From assembly GCA_035048495.1 (NCBI GenBank), contig CM068541.1:13895929-13959928 (forward strand): a stretch of 64,000 nt of DNA. The letters run 5' to 3'. This DNA comes from Euptelea pleiosperma (taxonomy: Eukaryota; Streptophyta; Magnoliopsida; Ranunculales; Eupteleaceae). Made by a program: the position numbers and the translations under genes. The notes under the pieces are model-generated. The model was not told the origin of the DNA, did not search any database, and was given only the letters and a program-made list of their open reading frames with translations. Below, one piece after another: positions 1 through 10,761 of this stretch (within the stretch, counting starts at the first letter, position 1; each line of letters opens with the position of its first letter).

Positions 1-1
1 G

Positions 2-299
2 CGGTAGCGAATGGGAAGAGCCGAATGTGAAGAACTGCTTGACGGAGAATGTACCAGTTAAAGGGTCGACGTACCCCGGAGGTTCACCTCCTGCACTATC
101 CTTGCTGAAGGAAGTGTTGAGTACAATAATGAAACCGGTGTATTTGCTGGACGTAACGACGCTATCGCAATTGAGGAAAGATGGACACCCATCAATGTAT
201 GGCTACACTGGGCAAAAGGGAATGGACTGCAGCCATTGGTGTCTCTCTGGTGTCCCTGATACTTGGAACCAACTCCTATACAATGCTCTTTTCCTTTAA
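2..299 (+). CDS. TBL/PMR5-family esterase, last exon only (copy A)
   Basis: This is the C-terminal exon of a TRICHOME BIREFRINGENCE-LIKE protein, a family of wall-polysaccharide O-acetyltransferases or esterases (PC-esterase fold) acting in the Golgi or apoplast. In frame it reads [12 protein letters not shown], then [26 protein letters not shown] and [15 protein letters not shown], ending at TAA 297-299. DCSH is the family DxxH catalytic motif. Base 1 is probably the G of the splice acceptor and base 2 completes a split codon, as in copies B and E, so the exon would be 298 bases against 292 in B and E. No stop or frameshift is visible. The other four exons lie upstream of the window. A member of the TBL38-43 group is the best guess; the substrate cannot be read from this exon. 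Confidence 0.9.
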   Translation, partial: GSEWEEPNVKNCLTENVPVKGSTYPGGSPPALSLLKEVLSTIMKPVYLLDVTTLSQLRKDGHPSMYGYTGQKGMDCSHWCLSGVPDTWNQLLYNALFL

Positions 300-914
300 T
301 TCAAGGGAAGGAAGGAGCCATTCATTTGATCATTGATGCATTTTTTTTCGCTTATTTGTATTGCTATTTCAAATTATCAACATAAACACAACCCATATAA
401 TTATTGAAATTTACCCTCAAATGTGCACCACCAACTCATGATGAAAGCAGTGTTAATGGGACCGGGCTGGCCCAATAGGCTTAGGTCCATCGATCCCGAA
501 TGGATCGAAGATTCATTTGCATTTATAAATGGGCTGGGTTTGGGCTTTACTTTTAATAGAAATTAGCTTATAAAATCACTCAATTTTGATTTAAAAATGA
601 TCGCGTTATGATTTTTGCAAGTTTACTAGGTCAAGTTATGTTTTATAAAAATTCTATTTTTCTTTAAATTAAATGGATTCTCTGAGAAGTGGGTTATATC
701 GACCATGACATTAACCTTGTTGACTCTTTGTGAACCCATATCCACTAAGTGAATAATTATATCATAATTTTACATATTTAAAATCATGAATTTAGTACTT
801 TATGTGGATTTGACAATTTTAACCTTTTTACTTCATATTGCGAGTCGACCCATGGATAGTGGGGCCAGTCCTTGACCTCCAGGATTAGGGTGTAACATGT
901 CATCTATCTATATA
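300..914. other. TBL copy A 3' flank, no gene seen
   Basis: AT-rich spacer after the copy A stop codon, running to the Helitron 5' end. It includes a short GC-rich patch (about 455-545, repeated GGGCTGG/GGCCCA words). No coding or RNA gene could be supported. Confidence 0.6.
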
Positions 915-1350
915 TCTATACTATAGCAGAGAAGTGAGCAGCATTCCTCTCTCTCCTCCACATCAAGTTGACGTGGCACTCTCCTCATGCAGAGTGCCAT
1001 GTCAACAAGTCTCAGTGCCATGTCAGCCACCTCTAATTACCTCAACCAAAATGTTTCTACTTCAACTAAATTTAGAAACTTAATTTAAATAAAAGAATTT
1101 ATTTCTCAAACCAAAACGTCTTTCATTCTTCATTCAAAATTAATGACATGAAAAATATTTTTAAGATCTCTCTCTCGGTTGCCTAAAATATCTCTACAAG
1201 GGAAATCAAAATAAAACAACTCAACTCATGCAGAGCGCCACACCAGTGACCTAATTAACTTTCTATCCCCTCCATTCTCTCTCAATAGACGCATTAAAAA
1301 AAAAAAAAAACTATTGGCATTTCAAAATCCTTACATTAAATAGAAACAAT

Positions 1351-1645
1351 CACTACAATAAAATGGAGCATTAGCGGCGGACTTATAGCGGCGGCCAAGA
1401 AAAACCGCTGTTAAAAGTAATATTTAGTGGCGGCCAAAGATATACCACCGCTGATAAAAGTTGAGGGAAATTTTGGGGTCCATTTACCGGCGGCCAATAA
1501 AAAAACCGCCACTAACAATATTTTTACCGGCGTTTAGATATAAAACCACAGCTATAGGTGTGCTATTAGCGGCGGCCAGATACTTGACCGCAGCTAATAA
1601 CCTCTGTAGGGGCGGTCAATACTTGGCTACCGCTAAAACTCTTAT
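1351..1645. repeat. CACTA 5' TIR and subterminal repeats
   Basis: TIR followed by alternating direct and inverted copies of (T)AGCGGCGGCC and its complement GGCCGCCGCT, some degenerate (for example near 1387, 1428, 1567 and 1611). In characterised En/Spm elements such subterminal motifs bind the element's own TnpA protein; that role here is inferred. Confidence 0.85.
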
Positions 1646-1667
1646 ATATGTAAAAGAAATTTCACCG

Positions 1668-1841
1668 ATCTCTACTCTGCCTCTCTCCACCCGAACTTCA
1701 CTTCTCCTCTCCACACCCTTTCCACCCGAACTTCACTTTGCCGTCCGAGGACCGATCTCTACTCTGCCTCTCTCCACCCGAACTTCACTTCTCCTCTCCA
1801 CACCCTTTCCACCCGAACTTCACTTTGCCGTCCGAGGTTCG
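1668..1841. repeat. 87-bp tandem duplication in the CACTA leader
   Basis: A CT-rich segment beginning CTCTACTCTGCCTCTCTCCA occurs twice in direct succession (about 1670-1756 and 1757-1843) with almost no differences, so the duplication is recent. Each copy also contains an internal repeat of CACCCGAACTTCACTT. The open frame across it is a by-product of low complexity, not a supported protein. Confidence 0.8.
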
Positions 1842-2164
1842 TTGCTGCTGCTGTCCGACGTTCGTTGCTGCTGTCCGACATTCGTTGCCGACGTCCGTTG
1901 CTGCCATCTGTCGCCCCTTTCTGCCTCTACCCTTACTTCTCTCTATTAGGTAATTGTTTTTAGGGCAAAACCCTTTTTGAGAATGGATGTTTGTTCCCCA
2001 ACCCTAGATGGACATACAGACCAAAACTTAGCCTGATTGGGGGGTTTGCACTCTCTTTTTCTCTTGCTAGGGAGGCAAGAGGGTTTTGAATCATCATTTG
2101 GGGTTTTGCAAGAGGGTTTTGATTCGTCATTTTCTTACATAGGTTTTCTGCTTCACACCTTCTT

Positions 2165-2674
2165 TTGTTACTTGTTCTATCTATTTATTGGGCTTGTATG
2201 AGACTCAAGATTTCTAGTATTGAAAACTCGAAACGAACTAGGTTTTTGTTCTACAAACTAACCCATATTTCTTGTCTGGGCTTGTCATTGTTTAATCTTC
2301 TCTTAGGTGTTTTAAACTTCTTTTATTGGTATAGAAATGGTTGGTCTGATGAAAATCTAGTGACCATGTTTGATTTAGTGCTCAGAATACTTGCTTGGGT
2401 TGCAATCTTTGCTTACTTGCATTTCCAATTCTCTCATTCAAGTGAATTGACGTTCCCCTTCTTGCTTATGATTTGGGTGGGTTACTATCTCCTTATGTCT
2501 GGTTCTTGTCTTAATATAGACCTTGTTTCGTATCAAAAGCATCAATTCTTACCAACCCATTTCTGGGTTTCAGATGTTGTGTCCCTTTTTGCTACTATGT
2601 TCTTCTTTTATTCTGGATTGTTCGGCAAGGAAGGAGAAGAGAGCCTTTATGTAAGTGTTTGCAATGGGTTTTGA
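2165..2674 (+). pseudogene. Captured ABCC (MRP-type) transporter N-terminal fragment
   Basis: An open frame of 169 codons resembles the TMD0 region of plant ABCC3-like vacuolar or plasma-membrane conjugate transporters. Key stretches are FYWYRNGWSDENLVT, DLVLRILAWVAIFAYLHFQF, FPFLL and WVSDVVS. It is rich in hydrophobic segments. There are no ATP-binding cassettes (no Walker A, signature motif or Walker B), so it cannot work as a transporter. The frame is free of stops, and the homology ends near 2650 where a GTAAGTG splice-donor-like word follows, as if an exon edge was carried along. It lies inside the CACTA element, so it is a transduplicated host gene piece. Family assignment rests on recalled motifs; whether it is transcribed is unknown. 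Confidence 0.7.
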
Positions 2675-3841
2675 AACTAGGTATATTTTTCCCTACTTAT
2701 AGACCTTACCAACTGTACAAGCATGAGTTGATTTAAATGTTTGGTGTGACCACCAGGTTCCTGTTTTTAACAAGATCAGTAGGTGAAAGGTGAAAACAAG
2801 TTTTGCACCCAAGTCCAATCACACAACAATACAGTCCCTTACCAACCTAGACAAATAGGCATTTGTTTCCTTCTCTATTCTTCCATCCCAAAGCAAACTA
2901 AAACTGAGTGAGTTATTTTAGGAGTATAAATTTCTCTTTCACTAAATGAGAACTTTTTGTCAAATTTCTCCTTTAGAATCAAAGTCAACGACGAAACGCC
3001 ATATTTGCAATTGTTTATGAATTCTAGAAAATTTAATTGGAAATTTTGCTGAGATTTGTCGGATGTTGAAGTTTTTAGGATCATTGGAAATAGTGGTTTC
3101 CTCACAATTGTGTTATTTTTCTCTTAGTAATAGAGAATAATTAATTAAAGGCAGAAAGAAAAGAGTATCCATAAGTGCCCTCTTTAGCAAGAGTCTCCAC
3201 TTTCTCGTTTTCTGCTCCTTAACTACACAAAATATTGAGATAAGCAATTATATCCCCACTTTTGCCCATTTTCAAAAGACAATGCTTCCCCACTTTTGCC
3301 CTTTGCATGTTTAATTCTACTTGATTTTTTGGTTTTTATATTTATGTTTTGCTTAATGCTCTTGAATGTTCGTGTGATTCCATCATGATCTTTTTTCTTT
3401 ACTTTTATCTTGATTATGGCTATGTTTTGGTGCAAATCAGTGTTTAAGTGGAAGATTTTGATGCATGTTTTGTTAATTTTGTATTTCTAAGTCTACGTGT
3501 TGAAGAATAGGGCAATGTGTGTTGTTTTTGTTGATTTTGCTATGATTTGATATATTGCTAGTTTGGAATATTTTCCTAGTGTCGAATCCTGCTTTTCTTT
3601 GTTCTCATTTGTATACAATCACGGGTGAGACATTTTAGGGAAAAAAGTAGGCCATGTCATTGCTTGCCATTTGATTGATCCCAATCGAGGGTGGCTATTG
3701 ATAATTTTAGTATCTAATTTATCCTGGGTATGCATACTAAAAGGAAACACAAAATCAGGAAATGCTTACTGAAAGTACTTCATTACTTTAACTGTTCGTT
3801 TGTAGTCAAAGATGATGCATTGTCACCAAATCTCTAAAAAT

Positions 3842-3844
<3 letters not shown>

Positions 3845-3925
<81 letters not shown>
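3845..3925. repeat. (TC)n microsatellite
   Basis: About 40 uninterrupted TC dinucleotides inside the CACTA element. The Leu/Ser-repeat open frame over it is an artefact. Confidence 0.97.
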
Positions 3926-3927
<2 letters not shown>

Positions 3928-5893
3928 TAACATAAGAAAAATGACTTGGATGTTCATATTGGTCATGTTGTTTGCATGGATCTTTTCTATCCTTTCATGT
4001 GTCTTCTTTCAACTACATGGATCTTTAGTACTGTTTAGGATGGTATTGTAGAATTACCTCTTTGACTAGCTGATTGTGGCATCTTGGATCGGAATGAAGC
4101 TAGTGGTGCACTCACTAGATTAACACATGGTAGGAGATATCAGCAGGTATCTTTTTGGTTTTTGGTAGTACATTTGCATTTAATTTAGGAAATTAATTTT
4201 GGAACTAGGCCAGATTCTAAAAATTGGGGACCTTATTGTTTGCTGAATCTTTTCTTTCTCCTTCTATTCGTCATTTGGTTTTCTATTGATAATTCATTTT
4301 GTTTCTCCTTCTAGATGTTTTTTGTTTAGATGTGCTATATAATGCATGGATATACGGGTGGTGAATAGGACTTTTTCTATGTTGTAACATTGTTGGATAT
4401 TTATCAAGAAATTAACTAGAGTTTTCTTGTGGACCTTTCCATCTACATATTGTTCATGGCATATGTTTATGAGAAGGGATATTCCAGATGCCATTGACTT
4501 CACCATCTCCTTGGCCCATAAGAGAGAAACTGTTTTACTTTCCAGGCTAACTTGATGATGTCATAATAGATTATGGTTGTGGTTGAGTTTTGGCTCACTA
4601 AGACATTTTGATCATCAAGTTTCCATTGAATTCCTATAACCTCGAGTTTTATAAATATCCCGTGTACACATATGCCAAATTAACTTTCTTAATCGTGAGG
4701 AAAAGTTTGGAGTTCTTTTTAGTCACAACTTTCAACTTTTATCATTGTTGCCTTATCACTTGTGTCGAATGTAAGGAAAGTTATAAAACAAAGAACCATG
4801 TCACCTATTGTAGGTGTGGTCTATATGTTGAGGAGATCACCCTAATCACAACTCTAATGGGAAGGGTTTCACTTATAAACCATTCCATTGGGTTTCCTGT
4901 CGAATGGTTTTTATTTTTTTGGTAATCTAATAGATATTGTTTCGTTCAGGAAATTGAATGTGAGTATCAGCATAGTGAGAGTGTGAGGCTCAATCTTAGG
5001 GATTTTTGGTATTAGTTGGCTGGACTTGTGCTTTTCGACATCTAGTGAGCCTTTCATTCTATTTGATATATCTTATTTTCTTAAAATCAGTCTAATTAAT
5101 GATTTATAAGCATTGACATTTTTAAATTTATAGATTTTTTCTTTGCTAGGTTTGTTTTATCTTTTAAGAATCTGCAGTGTAGTTATATTTACTAGATGAA
5201 GAATTAATTAAGTTTACATTGCATTAATTTGTTAATTAGGTTTACTTTGTTCTAATTATGTTTAATTTATAGTCAAGTAATTGCATTCATTATGTGATTC
5301 ATCAACCTATAACAACCCTGACCCCGCTCTGCTATACCCATGGTATATTGAATGACAGGTCCTCGTGGTCTATGTTATATGGCTTAGATTGATTCTAGGT
5401 TGTGCATATTTTTTTAAAATTTCTTAAGTATAGGGTTGACATAGAATACATCATCCGATAAATAATGTTTCAGATGTAACATTCAAATGAAAGATAAAGA
5501 AGGATGTCAGGAATACAAGGAAGATGTGAAGAAGTTGGAATGGGTGGAATGGGAAAAAAGGTTTTTGTCATTAAACCAGTTGCAGATAGGCTGATGCATG
5601 GCGGTTGGGAAATGGGATTCGATACAAAGAAAAGTCTTCTGTTAGCTGTTATAATTGGGATGCAATACAAAGTCCCAAAATCAGTTTGAAAGTCATCCGG
5701 TATAAATACATCTTACTTTCTACACCTATTGAATTTTTTCACTGCCCGGCATCGATCCACCAAGTTGATTTCTTTGCCACATTGCATCAATCCACCAAGT
5801 TGATTTCTTCGCCACATTGCATCGACCAACTAAGTTTATTTCTTCACCTCACCAACTGAATTCCATAACCAGCAATAGTGATAACACACAACC

Positions 5894-6090
5894 TATGGAT
5901 GTTCAGACGTAGTCCCAAAATCAGTTTCATTGATGATTTCTGAATGTATGGATGTTTGGTCGATTCGTAGATGGAGATATAGACCCAAGATGATTGTGCT
6001 TAGTGATTTCTGACCGTATGGATGTTTGGCTAAATCGTAGATGGACATACTGATCGAAGATTAGTCTAATTAGTGACTTCTGACAGTTGG
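5894..6090. repeat. Tandem copies of the ATGGATGTTTGG foldback motif
   Basis: The word ATGGATGTT(T) recurs at 5894, 5948 and 6018, each followed by a degenerate version of the dispersed foldback-family core (GATGG...ATA...GA...TGATTTCTGA). A related fragment sits near 1984-2040. The foldback family was therefore also present in or next to the CACTA cargo. Confidence 0.6.
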
Positions 6091-6941
6091 TGCTTCGTTT
6101 GTAGTTACAGGTACGGTTCTTAGGACATCTTGATATTAAAATATAGGATTTGTTCTTCATGTCTACTATATGCATGTGTTTTTGTTAAATTTTTCATGAC
6201 CTGTTATTCTATCTAATTTGATATTCAATTTCTTATGATAATGTTTATTTCATTATTTTACCACCGAATTCTTCATTGTATGCTGGTAGTATTGTATATA
6301 ATATAAGACTAGTATTGAAGTGCAAACATTTTAATTTACTTAACATTTTAAAGTTTCAATCATTCCTCACTTTATGTTGTATATCATGTAAATAGTTGAC
6401 ACACACATCATGCATATACATGCATTGAACCTTAGATCTCCCGTTCAAGAATCATTGTGTGACAATTGTGCTTTATCACCTACATGTGACAGATTAGTTG
6501 TACAGTGAACAACTTTTTTGTCTTGTTTGTGGTGAAGAGTAATTGTCTACTGTTGATTCTTGAATTGTCCAGTTTGGACATGTTTGGGAATGCATAATCT
6601 TTAGTACAATCAGTAGCTAAAGTGATTATTTCTATTTGAAGGACAGTTTCAGCAAACATTCCTTTTGTTCTCTGGGTACATATTTAGACAAGGTGACATA
6701 TTTGTCCCTAGTCTAAATCGTGTACTTGGAGAACTATAGGGAAATGCTACTGAAATTTTCCTTCAGATGAAAATAACCACTTGGCTATTGAGTGTAACAG
6801 AGATTATGCATTCCTGAATGGGATAGGAACCACCCACTCGTTAGAGAGGAGATAAGAAGCATGATGCATGCATGTGCCCTTGAGTCGTGTGTGATAATGT
6901 GCTTTCCGGTGAAGGTGACTTCGCTCTGAAGGGATACGCCG

Positions 6942-9900
6942 ATAGATAAAAGTTAGATTAAGAAGCCAAGAAATGCCCATGAGTATCTAACTAGAGTCGA
7001 GCAATTCTTGGATTTTGCATTTGCTAATACAAGGTTTGGGGACAAGATTTGGTGTCCTTGTCTTGAATGCAAGAATATGATTGTAAATGATAGAAAAGAT
7101 GCGCATGGTGACTTACTATGGTATGGAATTAATGACAGATTACACCATCTGGATTCGCCATGGGGAGGCTCTAAATGCAGGTGAATATATGGGAATGAGA
7201 TTGATGAGGGTGGTGAGAGTGAGGTTGAAGGTGAGGCCGATGATATGTAAGGAATGTTACAAGATGCATTTGGAATATCCCCTCCTGATCATGAAGAGGA
7301 GAATGAATCAACTGAGACTGGACCAGTTGAGCCAAATCATGAAGCAAATAAATTTTATGAGATGTTGAAGGATGCCGAGACTGAACTGTATCCAGGTTGC
7401 ACAAAATTTTCGAAACTATCTTTCCTTGTACGGCTATTACACCTGAAGCGTCTAAACGGATGGAGTAACAAATTGTTCGACATGTTACTTGAATTATTAA
7501 TAGAGGCACTGCCAGCTGGTGAAAAGTTGCCAAAGAATCATTACGAATCAAAAAAGATCCTTCGAGATCTTGGTCTGCATTACACGAAGATAGATGCATG
7601 TCCGAATGACTGCATGCTATACTGGAAGGAGCATGAGAATGCAAATGAATGTGTCGTATGTGGTGCGTCCAGGTGGAAATCAGTTACAGGTCAGTCTGTT
7701 GAAGAAGCTTCCAGTTCATCTACAGAGGGTACCAAAATACCTGCGAAGATTTTGCGTTAGTTTCCGTTAAAATCGCGATTTCAGAGGTTGTTTATGTGTT
7801 CAAAAACAGCCAAGCAAATGAGATGGCATGATGAGGGTCGTACGAAAGATGCTGTGTTGAGACATCCTGCAGACTCTAAGTCATGAGAAACTTTGGACAT
7901 GCAATACCCGGCATTCAGTTCTGAATCGAGGAATGTTCGACTTGGAGTAGGGAGTGATGGTTTCACCCCATTTAGTTATACGAGCACTCCGCACAGCACG
8001 TGGCCTGTAGTTCTTATTCCATACAATTTGCCACCGTGGATGTGTATGAAGCCAACGTCTTTCATGTTGACGTTGCTTATTCCTGGTCCCAAAGCTCCCG
8101 GGAACGACATTGATGTGTACTTGCAACCATTAATAAAGGAGTTGAAGGAATTGTGGACAGATGGATTTGAGGCATACGACGCCACTTTAAAGCAAAATTT
8201 TCGATGCCGTGCAGGAGTTATATGGACTATTAATGACTTCCCTACATTAGCGAACTTGTCAGGATGGAGCACTAAAGGAAAACTTGCTTGTCCCTCTTAC
8301 CACATAGAAACATGTTTGGTAAGATTGACAGAAGGACACAAAGAATGCTGCATGGGACATCGTCGATTTCTTCCACATGATCATAAATTTCGACAGAACA
8401 AAAGGTTGTTTGATGGCAAAACAGAAATAAGGAACGCGCCCAAACCGTTGACTGGCAGGGATGTGCTCGATCAATTATATGATTATGAGCATATCACATT
8501 TGGCAAGGCAGATACAGATATCAGTGGGAGGAAGAGAAAAGAGGATGACTGTAATTTACCAAAGAATTGGAAGAAGATGAGCATTTTCTTCGAATTGCCA
8601 TATTAGAAAGATCTTTTGTTGCGGCACAATCTGGATGTTATGCACATTGAGAAGAATGTCTGTGATAATGTGATTGGGACACTATTGGACATGGAGGGTT
8701 CAAAAGATAACTTGAAGGCTTGTCTAGATATGAAGAGAATGCGTATAAGGAAAGAACTTCACCCAAAATCGGATGGGAGAAAATGTTTACTACCTCCAGC
8801 ATGCCACACGATGTCGACTATTGAAAAAATGAAGTTTTCTCAAGTGTTAAAAGAGGTCAAGGTTTTAGATAATTATTCGTCGAACTTTTCACGATGTGTG
8901 CAAGTCAAACAGTGCAAGATCTCAGGGCTGAAGAGTCACGATTGTCATGTTCTTTTGCAATAATTTCTACCGCTTGCAGTACGAGGTATCTTACCTAAGA
9001 ATGTTTGTTCAGCATTGATTGAGTTGTCCATGTTCTTCAGGCAGTTATGTTCAAAAGTCTTGAAGGTGGGAGAACTGGAACAACTTGAAGCGCAGATTGC
9101 AGTAACACTTTGTAAATTAGAGATGATTTTTCTGTCGGCTTTTTTTGATATTATGGTGCACTTGCCCATTCATCTAGCTAGTGAGGCCAAGATAGCCGGA
9201 CCAGTGCAGTACCGGTGGATGTATCCCATAGAGAGGTACTTGCACAGGTTGAAGACATATGTCCAAAATAAAAACTATCCTGAGGGTTCAATAGCGGAAG
9301 GGTATATATGCGAAGAATCCTTAACATTTTGCTCGAGATACTTGCATGGGGTTGAGACAAGGTTCAACCGACCAGAGCGAAATAATGACGTTGTTGATGC
9401 TGAATCACCTACTAAGGTATCCACTTTTATTAGAACTAGCCATGCTGTTGGGATGGCTACGTCACGCATGCTAAACAACACTGAGTGGAAACAAGTTCGT
9501 CTCTACGTGCTCATCAATTGCGTCGAAGTCGCTCCATTTAGTGAGTAAGACTAACTGTTCAAAATCTACAAAGATTATGTTATTCATATATATTAATACT
9601 TAATGTTTTATTTAGGTTTGGATTGTAATTTAATTATTTATTGTACAAGAAGCACAAAGAAGTAATCAAGGAGACTAATAATCGTATACTTCTTAGGGAT
9701 CTGGAACGGAAACATAATAAGGAGTTTGCGCAATGGTTTAAAAAACATGTAAGGTTTAGATATATATAACAATTTTGCTTTTTAACTGTAATATCATGTG
9801 ATGTAAATTTAAATATGTAAAAGGCATTAATTTAAGTTTTATCTGAATAGGTGATGCAAATGCGATATAACGGTGAAGAAGTAGATAAATCACTCGAATT

Positions 9901-10543
9901 GTTGTCTGTGGGTCCTGGTTAGACAGTATAAGATCATTTTCAGGGTACATTGTCAATGGCTTTCGATTTCACACAAGCGATAGGGAGCTACGAAGGAAAA
10001 CTCAAAATAGTGGAGTTTTCGTAACTGCAGAGACAAATAGCTTCACTAGCGCGAGTGACACAAACCCGATGATAGGCAATGTCGGATACTATGGCATCTT
10101 AAATGAAGTTCTGGAGTTACAGTATCCCGGCCAGAATACTGTTGTGTTATTCAGATGTCATTGGTATGATGTCATGAATAGTGGGGGATTCAAGCAAGAT
10201 GAGTATGGGTTCAACTGTGTTAATGTCAGACAAACCTTAACTACAAATGAACCATTCATTCTTGCAAATCAAGCACAACAAATATTTTATATCCAAGACA
10301 CCCCAGTGATGATTGGCGCGTCGCAATAAAGACAACACCACGAAACACATACAATATGGCATCGACAAATGAGCTTCAAGAAGAACCTTTCCAAGAAAAT
10401 GAGTCTGAGTTGCACTTTGATTATTCAATCGACACCAATGATGAGGTTCTCACTTGGAGTAGAATGATATCGACGAAATTGTGGTTGAAGGACAGTTTGC
10501 AGCAGATGAAGCCTTTATTGATGATGGAGATGATTATACTTAG
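6942..10543 (+). pseudogene. TNP2-type CACTA transposase, decayed
   Basis: Encodes the catalytic transposase of En/Spm elements. The N-terminal transposase-associated region is visible (EYLTRVEQFLDFAFA, IWCPCLECKN, YTIWIRHGEA), then the Transposase_21 core (MRWHDEGRTKD, VLRHPADSKS, VGSDGFTPF, NLPPWMCMK, LIPGPKAPGNDIDVYLQPLI, WTINDFPTLANLSGWSTKGK, LLLRHNLDVMHIEKNVCDN), and the downstream PVQYRWMYPIERYLHRLK and YICEESLTFCSRYL blocks. Likely later exons follow at about 9652-9748 and 9851-10543. The gene is dead: the expected start codon reads ATA (6942-6944), the main frame has stops at 6954, 7248, 7758, 7884, 8604 and 8961, two compensating shifts lie near 7135 and 7190, and further shifts occur near 10305 and 10460. 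Most stops fit G-to-A or C-to-T changes of Trp or Gln codons. Confidence 0.93.
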
Positions 10544-10761
10544 TATAAAGTTGAATATCAATTGTTGTAATGTTCTTTTTGTAAGATGTTTAATTAATAA
10601 AATTGAGTATTGTTGTATCAATTATTGTAATGTTCTCTAATGGCTATATTTATTTATTTATATTCTTTATGTATTTATTGGGATCTCTATTCATTTATCC
10701 ATCTTGATGATGTTGACATATATGTGTATATATAATTCATGATTCATGTAGGAATTTAGAA

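Larger units (their letters stand above)
2690..6900. other. CACTA interior without recognised genes
   Basis: AT-rich sequence between the captured fragment and the TNP2 gene. It contains a long (CT)n tract (3845-3925), a three-copy repeat of about 43 bp near 5750-5850 (CCACCAAGTTGATTTCTT words), and repeats of the ATGGATGTTTGG type at 5894-6085. Short open frames at 4608-4925 and 5504-5689 have no recognisable motif. Some of it may be further captured host DNA, but nothing allows naming it. Confidence 0.5.

Noticed and set aside
1461..1953. Two overlapping frames (162 and 71 codons) at the CACTA 5' side
   Set aside because: They cover subterminal repeats and a CT-rich tandem duplication; no domain.
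3812..4051. 79-codon Leu/Ser-repeat frame
   Set aside because: It is translated (CT)n microsatellite.
7171..7644. 157-codon minus-strand frame with many His and Ser
   Set aside because: Shadow of the TNP2 gene on the opposite strand.
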